Assembly (NCBI RefSeq): GCF_024139115.2
Contig: NW_026943221.1
Coordinates: 1-64,000, forward strand
Direction: 5' to 3'
Source: Armigeres subalbatus
Lineage: Eukaryota; Arthropoda; Insecta; Diptera; Culicidae
DNA length: 64,000 bases
The position numbers and the translations under genes are program-made. Within the stretch, counting starts at the first letter, position 1. The number at the start of each line of letters is the position of its first letter. Of this stretch, positions 13,701-27,227 are shown piece after piece. The notes below the pieces were generated by a model. It had not been told where the DNA came from. It ran no database searches and saw only the letters and a program-made list of their open reading frames with translations.

Positions 13701-16700
13701 AAAAAGACTGCAGATTTGATTTGCCGCCTTAAATGGCAATATTACAGCGTTTCTTAAGCCCAAAGAATTCAAATCAGGTCATGGACGGCTGAGATATTGG
13801 TGTGACAATTCTTCATTAGTAGTCTGAAAATATGTCTCATATTCGTATTTCACAGATATCTCTGAAAACCGAATTTCCAATTGCAGAAAAAATGAATGGG
13901 TCCAATGACAAAAACATAGCTTTCGTTTAAAAGATAAAATCGCACAAATCTGTCCAAGGACGACTGAGATCTTGATGGGACATATTTTACCAATGTGTGA
14001 AGTTGATACGTCTAATGCTTTATGTTCGTATTTCAGAGATATCTCCGAACCCAATGTCTAATTGCAAAACAAAATGCAATGGGTTCAATGGCAAAGTCAT
14101 AGCTTTCGTTTAAAGATAAAATCATGCAAATTGGTTTACAGACGGCTGAGATATTCATGTGACATTATTTTGTTAGTTTTCTGAAAATGCACTTCATGTT
14201 CGTATTTCTCACATATCTCTGGAACCAAATGTCCGATTGCAAAAAAAGTTGAACTCGTACAATGACAAAGTCATAGCTTTCGTTTAGTGTTAAAATCGTG
14301 CAAATCGGTCCACGGACGGCTGAGATCTTGATGTGAGATTTTTGTAACGCACACACATACGCACACACGCACACACGCACACACACACACACACATACAT
14401 ACATATGCTCAGTTCGTCGAGCTGAGTTGATTGGTATATACGACTTGGGTCTCAGAGCCTCGGATAAAAAGTCGGTTTTTCAAGCGATCTTTATACCCTT
14501 CTTAGGGTGTAAGAAGGGTAAAAAAGGGATATTTCTGGAAATTTAACAATTTTTAAAAAATACAAAAAGACTGCAGATTTGATTTGCCGCCTTAAATGGC
14601 AATATTACAGCGTTTCTTTAAGCCCAAAAGAATTCAAATCGGGTCATAGACGGCTGAGATATTGGTGTGACAATTCTTCATTAGTAGTCTGAAATATGTC
14701 TCATATTCGTATTTAACAGATATCTCTGAAACCGAATATCCAATTGCAGAAAAAAATGAATGGGTCCAATGACAAAACATAGCTTTCGTTTAAAGATAAA
14801 ATCGCACAAATCTGTCCAAGGACGACTGAGATCTTGATGGGACATATTTTACCAATGTGTGAAGTTGATACGTCTAATGCTTTATGTTCGTATTTCAGAG
14901 ATATCTCCGGAACCCAATGTCTAATTGCAAAAACAAAATGCAATGGGTTCAATGGCAAAAGTCATAGCTTTCGTTTAAAGATAAAATCATGCAAATTGGT
15001 TTACAGACGGCTGAGAGATTCATGTGACATTATTGTGTTAGTTTTCTGAAAATGCACTTCATGTTCGTATTTCTCACATATCTCTGGAACCAAATGTCCG
15101 ATGGCAAAAAAATTGAACTCATTACAATGACAAAGTCATAGCTTTCGTTTAGTGTTAAAATCATGCAAATCGGTCCACGGACGGCTGAGATCTTGATGTG
15201 AGATTTTTGTAACGCACACACATACGCACACGCACACACACACACACACATACATACATATGCTCAGTTCGTCGAGCTGAGTTGATTGGTATATACGACT
15301 TGGGTCTCAGAGCCTCGGATAAAAAGTCAGTTTTTCAAGCGATCTTTATACCCTTCTTAGGGTGTAAGAAGGGTAAAAGGATATTTCTGGAAATTTAACA
15401 ATTTTTAAAAAATACAAAAGACTGCAGATTTGATTTGCCGCCTTAAATGGCAATATTACAGCGTCTTTAAGCCCAAAAGAATTCAAATCAGGTCATAGAC
15501 GGCTGAGATATTGGTGTGACAATTCTTCATTAGTAGTCTGAAAATATGTCTCATATTCGTATTTCACAGATATCTCTGAAACCGAATTTCCAATTGCAGA
15601 AAAAATGAATCGGTCCAATGACAAAACATAGCTTTCGTTTAAAAGATAAAATCGCACAAATCTGTCCAAGGACGACTGAGATCTTGATGGGACATATTTT
15701 ACCAATGTGTGAAGTTGATACGTCTAATGCTTTATGTTCGTATTTCAGAGATATCTCCGGAACCCAATGTCTAATTGCAAAACAAAATGCAATGGGTTCA
15801 ATGGCAAAGTCATAGCTTTCGTTTAAAGATAAAATCCTGCAAACGGGTTTACTGACGGCTGCTATATTCATGTGGCATTTTTGTGTTAGTTTTCTGAACA
15901 TGCACTTCATGTTCGTATTTCTCACATATCTCTGGAACCAAATGTCCGATTGCAAAAAAATTGAACTCGTACAATGACAAAGTCATAGCTTTCGTTTAGT
16001 GTTAAAATCGTGCAAATCGGTCCACGGACGGCTGAGATCTTGATGTGAGATTTTTGTAACGCACACATAACACACGCACACACGCACACACACACACACA
16101 TACATACATATGCTCAGTTCGTCGAGCTGAGTTGATTGGTATATACGACTTGGGTCTCAGAGCCTCCGGATAAAAAGTCGGTTTTTCAAGCGATCTTTAT
16201 ACCCTTCTTAGGGTGTAAGAAGGGTAAAAAAAGGGATATTTCTGGAAATTTAACAATTTTTAAAAAATACAAAAAGACTGCAGATTTGATTTGCCGCCTT
16301 AAATGGCAATATTACAGCGTTTCTTTAAGCCCAAAAGAATTCAAATCGGGTCATAGACGGCTGAGATATTGGTGTGACAATTCTTCATTAGTAGTCTGAA
16401 AATATGTCTCATATTCGTATTTCACAGATATCTCTGAAACCGAATTTCCAATTGCAGAAAAAAAATGAATGGGTCCAATGACAAAAACATAGCTTTCGTT
16501 TAAAGATAAAATCGCACAAATCGTCCAAGGACGACTGAGATCTTGATGGGACATATTTTACCAATGTGTGAAGTTGATACGTCTAATGCTTTATGTTCGT
16601 ATTCCAGAGATATCTCCGGAACCCAATGTCTATTTGCAAAAACAAAATACAATGGGTTCAATGGCAGAGTCATAGCTTTCGTTTAAAGATAAAATCATGC

Positions 16701-19700
16701 AAATTGGTTTACAGACGGCTGAGATATTCATGTGACATTATTTTGTTAGTTTTCTGAAAATGCACTTCATGTTCGTATTTCTCACATATCTCTGGAACCA
16801 AATGTCCGATTGCAAAAAAATTGAACTCGTACAATGACAAAGTCATAGCTTTCGTTTAGTGTTAAAATCGTGCAAATCGGTCCACGGACGGCTGAGATCT
16901 TGATGTGAGATTTTTGTAACGCACACACGCACACACGCACACACACACATACACACATACATACATATGCTCAGTTCGTCGAGCTGAGTTGATTGGTATA
17001 TACGACTTGGGTCTCAGAGCCTCAGGTAAAAGTCGGTTTTTCAAGCGATCTTTATACCCTTCTTAGGGTGTAAGAAGGGTAAAAAGGGATATTTCTGGAA
17101 ATTTAACAATTTTTAAAAAATACAAAAAGACTGCAGATTTGATTTGCCGCCTTAAATGGCAATATTACAGCGTTTCTTTAAGCCCAAAAGAATTCAAATC
17201 GGGTCATGGACGGCTGAGATATTGGTGTGACAATTCTTCATTAGTAGTCTGAAAATATGTCTCATATTCGTATTTCACAGATATCTCTGAAACCGAATTT
17301 CCAATTGCAGAAAAAATGAATGGGTCCAATGACAAAACATAGCTTTCGTTTAAAGATAAAATCGTACAAATCTGTCCAAGGACGACTGAGATCTTGATGG
17401 GACATATTTTACCAATGTGTGAAGTTGATACGTCTAATGCTTTATGTTCGTATTTCAGAGATATCTCCGGAACCCAATGTCTAATTGCAAAAACAAAATG
17501 CAATGGGTTCAATGGCAGAGTCATAGCTTTCGTTTAAAGATAAAATCATGCAAATTGGTTTACAGACGGCTGAGATATTGGTGTGACATTATTGTGTTAG
17601 TTTTTCTGAAAATACACTTCATGTTCGTATTTCTCACATATCTCTGGAACCAAATGTCCGATTGCAAAAAAAAATTGAACAATGACAAAGTCATAGCTTT
17701 CGTTTAGTGTTAAAATCGTGCAAATCGGTCCACGGACGGCTGAGATCTTGATATGAGATTTTTGTAACGCACACACATACGCACACACGCACACACACAC
17801 ACATACACACATACATACATGTTCTCAGTTCGTCGAGCTGAGTTGATTGGTATATACGACTTGGGTCTCAGAGCCTCGGATAAAAAAGTCGGTTTTCAAG
17901 CGATCTTTATACCCTTCTTAGGGTGTAAGAAGGGTAAAAAGGGATATTTCTGGAAATTTAACAATTTTTAAAAAATACAAAAAGACTGCAGATTTGATTT
18001 GCCGCCTTAAATGGCAATATTACAGCGTTTCTTTAAGCCCAAAAGAATTCAAATCGGGTCATAGACGGCTGAGATATTGGTGTGACAATTCTTCATTAGT
18101 AGTCTGAAAATATGTCTCATATTCGTATTTCACAGATATCTCTGAAACCGAATTTCCAATTGCAGAAAAAAATGAATGGGTCCAATGACAAAAACATAGC
18201 TTTCGTTTAAAGATAAAATCGCACAAATCTGTCCAAGGACGACTGAGATCTTGATGGGACATATTTTACCAATGTGTGAAGTTGATACGTCTAATGCTTT
18301 ATGTTCGTATTTCAGAGATATCTCCGGAACCCAATGTCTAATTGCAAAAACAAAATGCAATGGGTTCAATGGCAAAGTCATAGCTTTCGTTTAAAGATAA
18401 AATCATGCAAATTGGTTTACAGACGGCTGAGATATTCATGTGACATTATTGTGTTAGTTTTCTGAAAATGCACTTCATGTTCGTATTTCTCACATATCTC
18501 TGGAACCAAATGTCCGATTGCAAAAAAAATTGAACTCGTACAATGACAAAGTCATAGCTTTCGTTTAGTGTTAAAATCGTGCAAATCGGTCCACGGACGG
18601 CTGAGATCTTGATATGAGATTTTGTAACGCACACACATACGCACACACGCACACACGCACACACACACACACATACATATGCTCAGTTCGTCGAGCTGAG
18701 TTGATTGGTATATACGACTTGGGTCTCAGAGCCTCGGATAAAAAGTCGGTTTTTCAAGCGATCTTTATACCCTTCTTAGGGGGTAAGAAGGGTAAAAGGG
18801 ATATTTCTGGAAATTTAACAATTTTAAAAATACAAAAGACTGCAGATTTGATTTGCCGCCTTAAATGGCAATATTACAGCGTTTCTTTAAGCCCAAAAGA
18901 ATTCAAATCGGGTCATAGACGGCTGAGATATTGGTGTGACAATTCTTCATTAGTAGTCTGAAAATATGTCTCATATTCGTATTTCACAGATATCTCTGAA
19001 ACCGAATTTCCAATTGCAGAAAAATGAATGGGTCCAATGACAAAACATAGCTTTTCGTTTAAAGATAAAATCGCACAAATCTGTCCAAGGACGACTGAGA
19101 TCTTGATGGGACATATTTTACCAATGTGTGAAGTTGATACGTCTAATGCTTTATGTTCGTATTTCAGAGATATCTCCGAACCCAATGTCTAATTGCAAAA
19201 AACAAAATGCAATGGGTTCAATGACAAAGTCATAGCTTTCGTTTAAAAGATAAAATCATGCAAATTGTTTACAGACGGCTGAGATATTCATGTGACATTA
19301 TTGGGTTAGTTTTCTGAAAATGCACTTCATGTTCGTATTTCGCACATATCTCTGGAACCAAATGTCCGATTGCAAAAAAATTGAACTCGTACAATGACAA
19401 AGTCATAGCTTTCGTTTAGTGTTAAAATCGTGCAAATCGGTCCACGGACGGCTGAGATCTTGATGTGAGATTTTTGCAACGCACACACATACGCACACAC
19501 ACACGCACACACACACACACACATACATACATATGCTCAGTTCGTCGAGCTGAGTTGATTGGTATATACGACTTGGGTCTCAGAGCCTCAGGTAAAAGTC
19601 GGTTTTTCAAGCGATCTTTATACCCTTCTTAGGGTGTAAGAAGGGTAAAAAGGGATATTTATGGAAATTTAACAATTTTAAAAATACAAAAAGACTGCAG

Positions 19701-22700
19701 ATTTGATTTGCCGCCTTAAATGGCAATATTACAGCGTTTCTTTAAGCCCAAAAGAATTCAAATCGGGTCATGGACGGCTGAGATATTGGTGTGACAATTC
19801 TTCATTAGTAGTCTGAAAATATGTCTCATATTCGTATTTCACAGATATCTCTGAAACCGAATTTTCCAATTGCAGAAAAAATGAATGGGTCCAATGACAA
19901 AAACATAGCTTTCGTTTAAAGATAAAATCGCACAAATCTGTCCAAGGACGACTGAGATCTTGATGGGACATATTTTACCAATGTGTGATGTTGATACGTC
20001 TAATGCCTTATGTTCGTATTTCAGAGATATCTCCGGAACCCAATGTCTAATTGCAAAACAAAATGCAATGGGTTCAATGGCAAAGTCATAGCTTTCGTTT
20101 AAAGATAAAATCATGCAAATTGGTTTACAGACGGCTGAGATATTCATGTGACATTATTATGTTAGTTTTCTGAAAATGCACTTCATGTTCGTATTTCTCA
20201 CATATCTCTGGAACCAAATGTCCGATTGCAAAAAAATTGAACTCGTACAATGACAAAGTCATAGCTTTCGTTTAGTGTTAAAATCGTGCAAATCGGTCCA
20301 CGGACGGCTGAGATCTTGATGTGAGATTTTTGTAACGCACACACATACGCACACACGCACACACGCACACACACACTCAGCATACATATGCTCAGTTCGT
20401 CGAGCTGAGTTGATTGGTATATACGACTTGGGTCTCAGAGCCTCGGATAAAAAAGTCGGTTTTCAAGCGATCTTTATACCCTTCTTAGGGTGTAAGAAGG
20501 GTAAAAGGATATTTCTGGAAATTTAACAATTTTTAAAAATACAAAAAGACTGCAGATTTGATTTGCCGCCTTAAATGGCAATATTACAGCGTTTCTTTAA
20601 GCCCAAAAGAATTCAAATCGGGTCATGGACGGCTGAGATATTGGTGTGACAATTCTTCATTAGTAGTCTGAAAATATGTCTCATATTCGTATTTCACAGA
20701 TATCTCTGAAACCGAATTTCCAATTGCAGAAAAAATGAATGGGTCCAATGACAAAAACATAGCTTTCGTTTAAAGATAAAATCGCACAAATCTGTCCAAG
20801 GACGACTGAGATCTTGATGGGACATATTTTACCAATGTGTGAAGTTGATACGTCTAATGCTTTATGTTCGTATTTCAGAGATATCTCCGAACCCAATGTC
20901 TAATTGCAAAAACAAAATGCAATGGGTTCAATGGCAAAGTCATAGCTTTCGTTTAAAGATAAAATCATGCAAATTGGTTTACAGACGGCTGAGATATTCA
21001 TGTGACATTATTGTGTTAGTTTTCTGAAAATGCACTTCATGTTCGTATTTCTCACATATCTCTGGAACCAAATGTCCGATTGCAAAAAAAATTGAACTCG
21101 TACAATGACAAAGTCATAGCTTTCGTTTAGTGTTAAAATCGTGCAAATCGGTCCACGGACGGCTGAGATCTTGATGTGAGATTTTTGTAACGCACACACA
21201 TACGCACACACGCACACACACACACACACATACATACATATGCTCAGTTCGTCGAGCTGAGTTGATTGGTATATACGACTTGGGTCTCAGAGCCTCGGGT
21301 AAAAAGTCGGTTTTTCAAGCGATCTTTATACCCTTCTTAGGGTGTAAGAAGGGTAAAAAGGGATATTTCTGGAAATTTAACAATTTTTAAAAAATACAAA
21401 AAGACTGCAGATTTGATTTGCCGCCTTAAATGGCAATATTACAGCGTCTTTTAAGCCCAAAAGAATTCAAATCAGGTCATGGACGGCTGAGATATTGGTG
21501 TGACAATTCTTCATTAGTAGTCTGAAAATATGTCTCATATTCGTATTTCACAGATATCTCTGAAACCGAATTTCCAATTGCAGAAAAAAATGAATGGGTC
21601 CAATGACAAAAACATAGCTTTCGTTTAAAGATAAAATCGCACAAATCTGTCCAAGGACGACTGAGATCTTGATGGGACATATTTTACCAATGTGTGAAGT
21701 TGATACGTCTAATGCTTTATGTTCGTATTTCAGAGATATCTCCGGAACCCAATGTCTAATTGCAAAAACAAAATGCAATGGGTTCAATGGCAAAAGTCAT
21801 AGCTTTCGTTTAAAGATAAAATCATGCAAATTGGTTTACAGACGGCTGAGATATTCATGTGACATTATTTTGTTAGTTTTCTGAAAATGCACTTCATGTT
21901 CGTATTTCTCACATATCTCTGGAACCAAATGTCCGATTGCAAAAAATTGAACTCGTACAATGACAAAGTCATAGCTTTCGTTTAGTGTTAAAATCGTGCA
22001 AATCGGTCCACGGACGGCTGAGATCTTGATGTGAGATTTTTGTAACGCACACACATACGCACACACGCACACACGCACACACACACATACATACATATGC
22101 TCAGTTCGTCGAGCTGAGTTGATTGGTATATACGACTTGGGTCTCAGAGCCTCGGATAAAAAGTCGGTTTTTCAAGCGATCTTTATACCCTTCTTAGGGT
22201 GTAAGAAGGGTAAAAGGATATTTCTGAAATTTAACAATTTTAAAAATACAAAAGACTGCAGATTTGATTTGCCGCCTTAAATGGCAATATTACAGCGTTT
22301 CTTTAACTTAAATGCGCAATGTTGTTTTAAAACAACAAACCGAAAATTAGTTTAATGTTAATAATTTTAATGGTAATTTACGCTAAAAATACTTTCGACG
22401 ATTTCTAAAAATCGCCTTGCGCCTTTAAGGGTTAAGCCCAAAGAATTCAAATCGGGTCATAGACGGCTGAGATATTGGTGTGACAATTCTTCATTAGTAG
22501 TCTGAAAAATATGTCTCATATTCGTATTTCACAGATATCTCTGAAACCGAATTTCCAATTGCAGAAAAAATGAATGGGTCCAATGACAAAAACATAGCTT
22601 TCGTTTAAAGATAAAATCGCACAAATCTGTCCAAGGACGACTGAGATCTTGATGGGACATATTTTACCAATGTGTGAAGTTGATACGTCTAATGCTTTTA

Positions 22701-24763
22701 TGTTCGTATTTCAGAGATATCTCCGAACCCAATGTCTAATTGCAAAACAAAATGCAATGGGTTCAATGGCAAAGTCATAGCTTTCGTTTAAAGATAAAAT
22801 CATGCAAATTGGTTTACAGACGGCTGAGATATTCATGTGACATTATTGTGTTAGTTTTCTGAAAATGCACTTCATGTTCGTATTTCTCACATATCTCTGG
22901 AACCAAAATGTCCGATTGCAAAAAAATTGAACTCGTACAATGACAAAGTCATAGCTTTCGTTTAGTGTTAAAATCGTGCAAATCGGTCCACGGACGGCTG
23001 AGATCTTGATGTGAGATTTTGTAACGCACACACATACGCATCACACGCACACACGCACACACACACACATACATACATATGCTCAGTTCGTCGAGCTGAG
23101 TTGATTGGTATATACGACTTGGGTCTCCGAGCCTCGGATAAAAAGTCGGTTTTTCAAGCGATCTTTATACCCTTCTTAGGGTGTAAGAAGGGTAAAAAGG
23201 GATATTTCTGGAAATTTAACAATTTAAAAAAAATACAAAAAGACTGCAGATTTGATTTGCCGCCTTAAATGGCAATATTACAGCTTCTTTAAGCCCAAAA
23301 GATTCAAATCGGGTCATGGACGGCTGAGATATTGGTGTGACAATTCTTCATTAGTAGTCTGAAAATATGTCTCATATTCGTATTTCACAGATATCTCTGA
23401 AACCGAATTTCCAATTGCAGAAAAAATGAATGGGTCCAATGACAAAAACATAGCTTTCGTTTAAAGATAAAATCGCACAAATCTGTCCAAGGACGACTGA
23501 GATCTTGATGGGACATATTTTACCAATGTGAAGTTGGTACGTCTAATGCTTTATGTTCGTATTTCAGAGATATCTCCGGAACCCAATGTCTAATTGCAAA
23601 AACAAAATGCAATGGGTTCAATGGCAAAGTCATAGCTTTCGTTTAAAGATAAAATCATGCAAATTGGTTTACAGACGGCTGAGATATTCATGTGACATTA
23701 TTGTGTTAGTTTTCTGAAAATGCACTTCATGTTCGTATTTCTCACATATCTCTGGAACCAAATGTCCGATTGCAAAAAAAATTGAACTCGTACAATGACA
23801 AAGTCATAGCTTTCGTTTAGTGTTAAAATCGTGCAAATCGGTCCACGGACGGCTGAGATCTTGATGTGAGATTTTTGTAACGCACACACATACGCACACA
23901 CGCACACACGCACACACGCACACACACACACACACATACATACATGTGCTCAGTTCGTCGAGCTGAGTTGATTGGTATATACGACTTGGGTCTCCGAGCC
24001 TCGGATAAAAAGTCGGTTTTTCAAGCGATCTTTATACCCTTCTTAGGGTGTAAGAAGGGTAAAAAGGGATATTTCTGGAAATTTAACAATTTTTAAAAAT
24101 ACAAAAAGACTGCAGATTTGATTTGCCGCCTTAAATGGCAATATTACAGCGTTTCTTTAAGCCCAAAAGAATTCAAATCGGGTCATGGACGGCTGAGATA
24201 TTGGTGTGACAATTCTTCATTAGTAGTCTGAAAATATGTCTCATATTCGTATTTCACAGATATCTCTGAAACCGAAATTCCAATTGCAGAAAAAAAATGA
24301 ATGGGTCCAATGACAAAACATAGCTTTCGTTTAAAGATAAAATCGCACAAATCTGTCCAAGGACGACTGAGATCTTGATGGGACATATTTTACCAATGTG
24401 TGAAGTTGATACGTCTAATGCTTTATGTTCGTATTTCAGAGATATCTCCGGAACCCAATGTCTAATTGCAAAAACAAAATGCAATGGGTTCAATGGCAAA
24501 GTCATAGCTTTCGTTTAAAGATAAAATCATGCAAATTGGTTTACAGACGGCTGAGATATTCATGTGACATTATTGTGTTAGTTTTCTGAAAATGCACTTC
24601 ATGTTCGTATTTCTCACATATCTCTGGAACCAAATGTCCGATTGCAAAAAAAATTGAACTCGTACAATGACAAAGTCATAGCTTTCGTTTAGTGTTAAAA
24701 TCGTGCAAATCGGTCCACGGACGGCTGAGATCTTGATGTGAGATTTTTGTAACGCACACACAT

Positions 24764-24804
<41 letters not shown>

Positions 24805-25790
24805 TACATATGCTCAGTTCGTCGAGCTGAGTTGATTGTATATACGACTTGGGTCTCAGAGCCTCGGGTAAAAAGTCGGGTTTTTCAGCGATCTTTTTAC
24901 CCTTCTTAGGGTGTAAGAAGGGTAAAAAGGGATATTTCTGGAAATTTAACAATTTTTAAAAAATACAAAAAGACTGCAGATTTGATTTGCCGCCTTAAAT
25001 GGCAATATTACAGCGTTTCTTTAAGCCCAAAAGAATTCAAATCGGGTCATAGACGGCTGAGATATTGGTGTGACAATTCTTCATTAGTAGTCTGAAAATA
25101 TGTCTCATATTCGTATTTCACAGATATCTCTGAAACCGAATTTCCAATTGCAGAAAAAAATGAATGGGTCCAATGACAAAAACATAGCTTTCGTTTAAAG
25201 ATAAAATCGCACAAATCTGTCCAAGGACGACTGAGATCTTGATGGGACATATTTTACCAATGTGTGAAGTTGATACGTCTAATGTTTTATGTTCGTATTT
25301 CAGAGATATCTCCGGAACCCAATGTCTAATTGCAAAAACAAAATGCAATGGGTTCAATGGCAAAGTCATAGCTTTCGTTTAAAGATAAAATCATGCAAAT
25401 TGGTTTACAGACGGCTGAGATATTCATGTGACATTATTTTGTTAGTTTTCTGAAAATGCACTTCATGTTCGTATTTCTCACATATCTCTGGAACCAAATG
25501 TCCGATTGCAAAAAATTGAACTCGTACAATGACAAAGTCATAGCTTTCGTTTAGTGTTAAAATCGTGCAAATCGGTCCACGGACGGCTGAGATCTTGATG
25601 TGAGATTTTGTAACGCACACACATACGCACACACGCACACACGCACACACACACACACACATACATACATATGCTCAGTTCGTCGAGCTGAGTTGATTGG
25701 TATATACGACTTGGGTCTCAGAGCCTCAGGTAAAAAGTCGGTTTTCAAGCGATCTTTATACCCTTCTTAGGGTGTAAGAAGGGTAAAAAC
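1709..25790 (-). repeat. Large satellite array, ~855-bp unit, about 28 copies
   Basis: Twenty-eight CA/TG tracts spaced by about 855 bp mark the units (near 2430, 3280, 4120 and so on to 25640). On the minus strand each unit has: a hairpin (ACCCTTCTTA-loop-TAAGAAGGGT); a core with GAGACCCA and TATATACCAATC; a (TG)n tract; three diverged ~175-bp sub-repeats, each ending in CTCAGCCGTC- or CTCAGTCGTC-like boundary phrases and containing AAACGAAAGCTATG; and an A/T-rich spacer with CTGCAGTC. Units are highly similar, many differing only in homopolymer length and scattered substitutions. Short frames that recur in each unit are by-products of the repeat, with no codon-level conservation visible. 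The expansion appears local and unidirectional, all head-to-tail. Confidence 0.95.
22307..22431. mobile_element. 125-bp piggyBac-like MITE in one satellite unit
   Basis: One satellite unit is about 130 bp longer than the rest. The extra DNA is flanked by TTAA at 22303-22306 and 22432-22435; all other units carry a single copy of this site within CTTTAAGCCC. The ends are imperfectly inverted (CTTAAATGCGCAATG against CCCTTAAAGGCGCAAGG). TTAA duplication with C/T-rich ends is the hallmark of piggyBac-related elements. It is present in only one of about 28 units, so it inserted after amplification and has not spread by unequal exchange. Confidence 0.8.
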
Positions 25791-26103
25791 ACAGATTTGA
25801 ACCCCCACCCACCCCTCCGTGACTTGTTTGTAACATTTCCCTCATACCCACCCACCCCCATCTGTGACGCATAACGTCTTACTAAAATTTCACAAAAATG
25901 ATAAATTGGTATTTTTAGTGAACTCTTCATTAACTTCCTTCATAGTACATAATAATACCCGTAACCCGTAACCCGTTACCCGTAACAGAACTAAATAAGC
26001 CCACCCACCCCCTAGACAAATCGTAACATTTTGTAACGCAATATTGTGTACCCACCCACCGCCATCCACCCCTTGATGCGTTGTGTAATTTGTGAATGAG
26101 CCC
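25791..26103. other. C-rich right arm of the composite element
   Basis: The stretch contains repeated CCACCCACCC-type phrases, GTAACCCGTAACCCG, and TTTGTAACGC-type phrases, and ends in the inverted edge described for the composite element. Related phrases (CCCTCCCCCTCAAAATGTAA, AACGTAAAATGTG) occur near 49030-49075. No gene is present. Confidence 0.5.
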
Positions 26104-26107
26104 TATT

Positions 26108-26555
26108 ATGTGGTGCTCTTGTGACGTCAGACGTTGCGTAGGGATCCTATATTAAGAGATGTGCGAATACTTTTCCATACGATTTAGCAACGCTGTTACT
26201 TTCGTAAACAAACGCTGCCAGCACTTGCCGCAGTGAAAAATGTTTAGGCTTGCACATGACTTTACATTCGAAGACACTTTTTGATTATTTTATCTATCTT
26301 CTAGCAGTGCATTTTCGCTAAAATTAAAGAGCAATACGAATGAACACAACATAAGGCATTAACTAGACTACTTTTACTTACGAAAGCAAAACAAATTGTT
26401 TATTCGATAAAACTTTGCATAAAATCTATTTCACCAAAATCGCAATACCTTTCGATCTGCAACAATAACGATGTTCATTTGGCACAGATTTTGACAGTTT
26501 TCAATGCTAGATTGGCTCAAGATGGCCGCTTTCGCATATCTCTGAATGTAGGATC
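26108..26555. other. No gene recognised
   Basis: AT-rich sequence between the composite element and the MITE nest. I see no splice-framed coding sequence or RNA gene. There is a TGACGTCA-like motif near 26120, which alone is not evidence for regulation. Confidence 0.3.
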
Positions 26556-27223
26556 CCTAGTTGCAAGCAAATCACTCGCAACGAGCATTTTGCTCGCAAA
26601 AAATAACAACTGTCAAAAATTTGCCTGTCTGACTACACCGAAAGTGATTGCATGCAAACAAATGACAACTCGTAAGCAAACGCTCGCTTGCAATGTGTGA
26701 CTGCTGGGTCTGTCTCATTTGGAGAATTAAACTTAAAAGTGACAGTTCGAAAATTAAAAAAACACCCCGTTATAAGAATGGCTGGTGCTACCCAGCAATT
26801 CCAATAAGACATCGATGGAAAATGATTCGATATCTGTCAAAAGTAATCTTGCTCTGCGAGCAGGGTTATTCGATAATTATTGAAATGTCACTTTTAAGTT
26901 TAATTTCAGTTTAATTATCCAATTGAGACAGACCCTAAGCGTTAAAAATTTTCAACTCGCAGAAACGAAATTGCGCTTGCTAGTGCAGCACTAGCAAATT
27001 TTTCGCTCGCAAAAGTGAAAACGTTTTCAGGTGGCAGTGTTGCATTGCAAAAATAGGAATGAAATTAGATTTTGTGGCCGAAAAACAAGTTTTTCGTTTT
27101 AGCTTATATTTGCATGAGAGTAAATCTGACATTTGCTTGAAGTAAAAAACTGCTAGGTGTGACTGCAATTGCGAGTGCTCTCAGAAATCATTCCCTCGCA
27201 CGAGTGATTTTCTTGCAACGTCT
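26556..27223. mobile_element. Inverted-repeat element with GTTGCAAG ends
   Basis: The left end contains TTGCAAGCAAATCACTCG and the right end, inverted, TTGCAAGAAAATCACTCG. Internal GCTCGCAAAA-type phrases occur on both arms. The element encodes nothing recognisable. It contains the 26706-26935 MITE. Target duplications could not be identified, so the exact limits are approximate. Confidence 0.45.
26706..26935. mobile_element. 230-bp MITE, GGGTCTGTCTC ends (copy 1)
   Basis: Ends GGGTCTGTCTCATTTGG and its inverse, with an inner inverted AAACTTAAAAGTGACA. It is almost identical to 55664-55893. Its right flank is TAA, but the left flank is not, so its target duplication is lost or altered. TIR and size match the PIF/Harbinger-type MITE assignment made from copy 2. 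Confidence 0.8.
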
Positions 27224-27227
27224 GACG

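Larger units (their letters stand above)
775..26103. mobile_element. Composite ~25.3-kb inverted-end element filled with satellite
   Basis: The left edge GGGCTCATTCACAAATTACA is the near-perfect inverse of the right edge ending at 26103 (TGTAATTTGTGAATGAGCCC, with one mismatch). The four bases outside each edge are TATT (771-774 and 26104-26107), as expected for a target duplication. Inside are the 150-bp array, the ~855-bp satellite and a C-rich right arm. No transposase is visible. The reading is that a MITE-like element with these ends was invaded by, or includes, a smaller repeat whose interior then expanded in tandem. The alternative is two independent copies of one repeat in opposite orientation on either side of a satellite; the shared TATT argues mildly against this. 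Confidence 0.55.

Noticed and set aside
1709..25790. Recurrent 60-134 codon minus-strand frames in every satellite unit, with Cys-Val runs from the TG tract
   Set aside because: They follow from the absence of stops in a repeated sequence. Frames shift between units through 1-bp indels, and there is no conserved start, no domain and no sign of codon-level selection.
1709..25790. CRISPR-like or other bacterial array
   Set aside because: The units are long and nearly identical with no variable spacers, and the surrounding genes are spliced eukaryotic genes.
25965..25985. Telomere-like repeat (GTAACCCGTAACCCG)
   Set aside because: Only three or four imperfect copies, not the insect telomere repeat, and flanked by transposon sequence.
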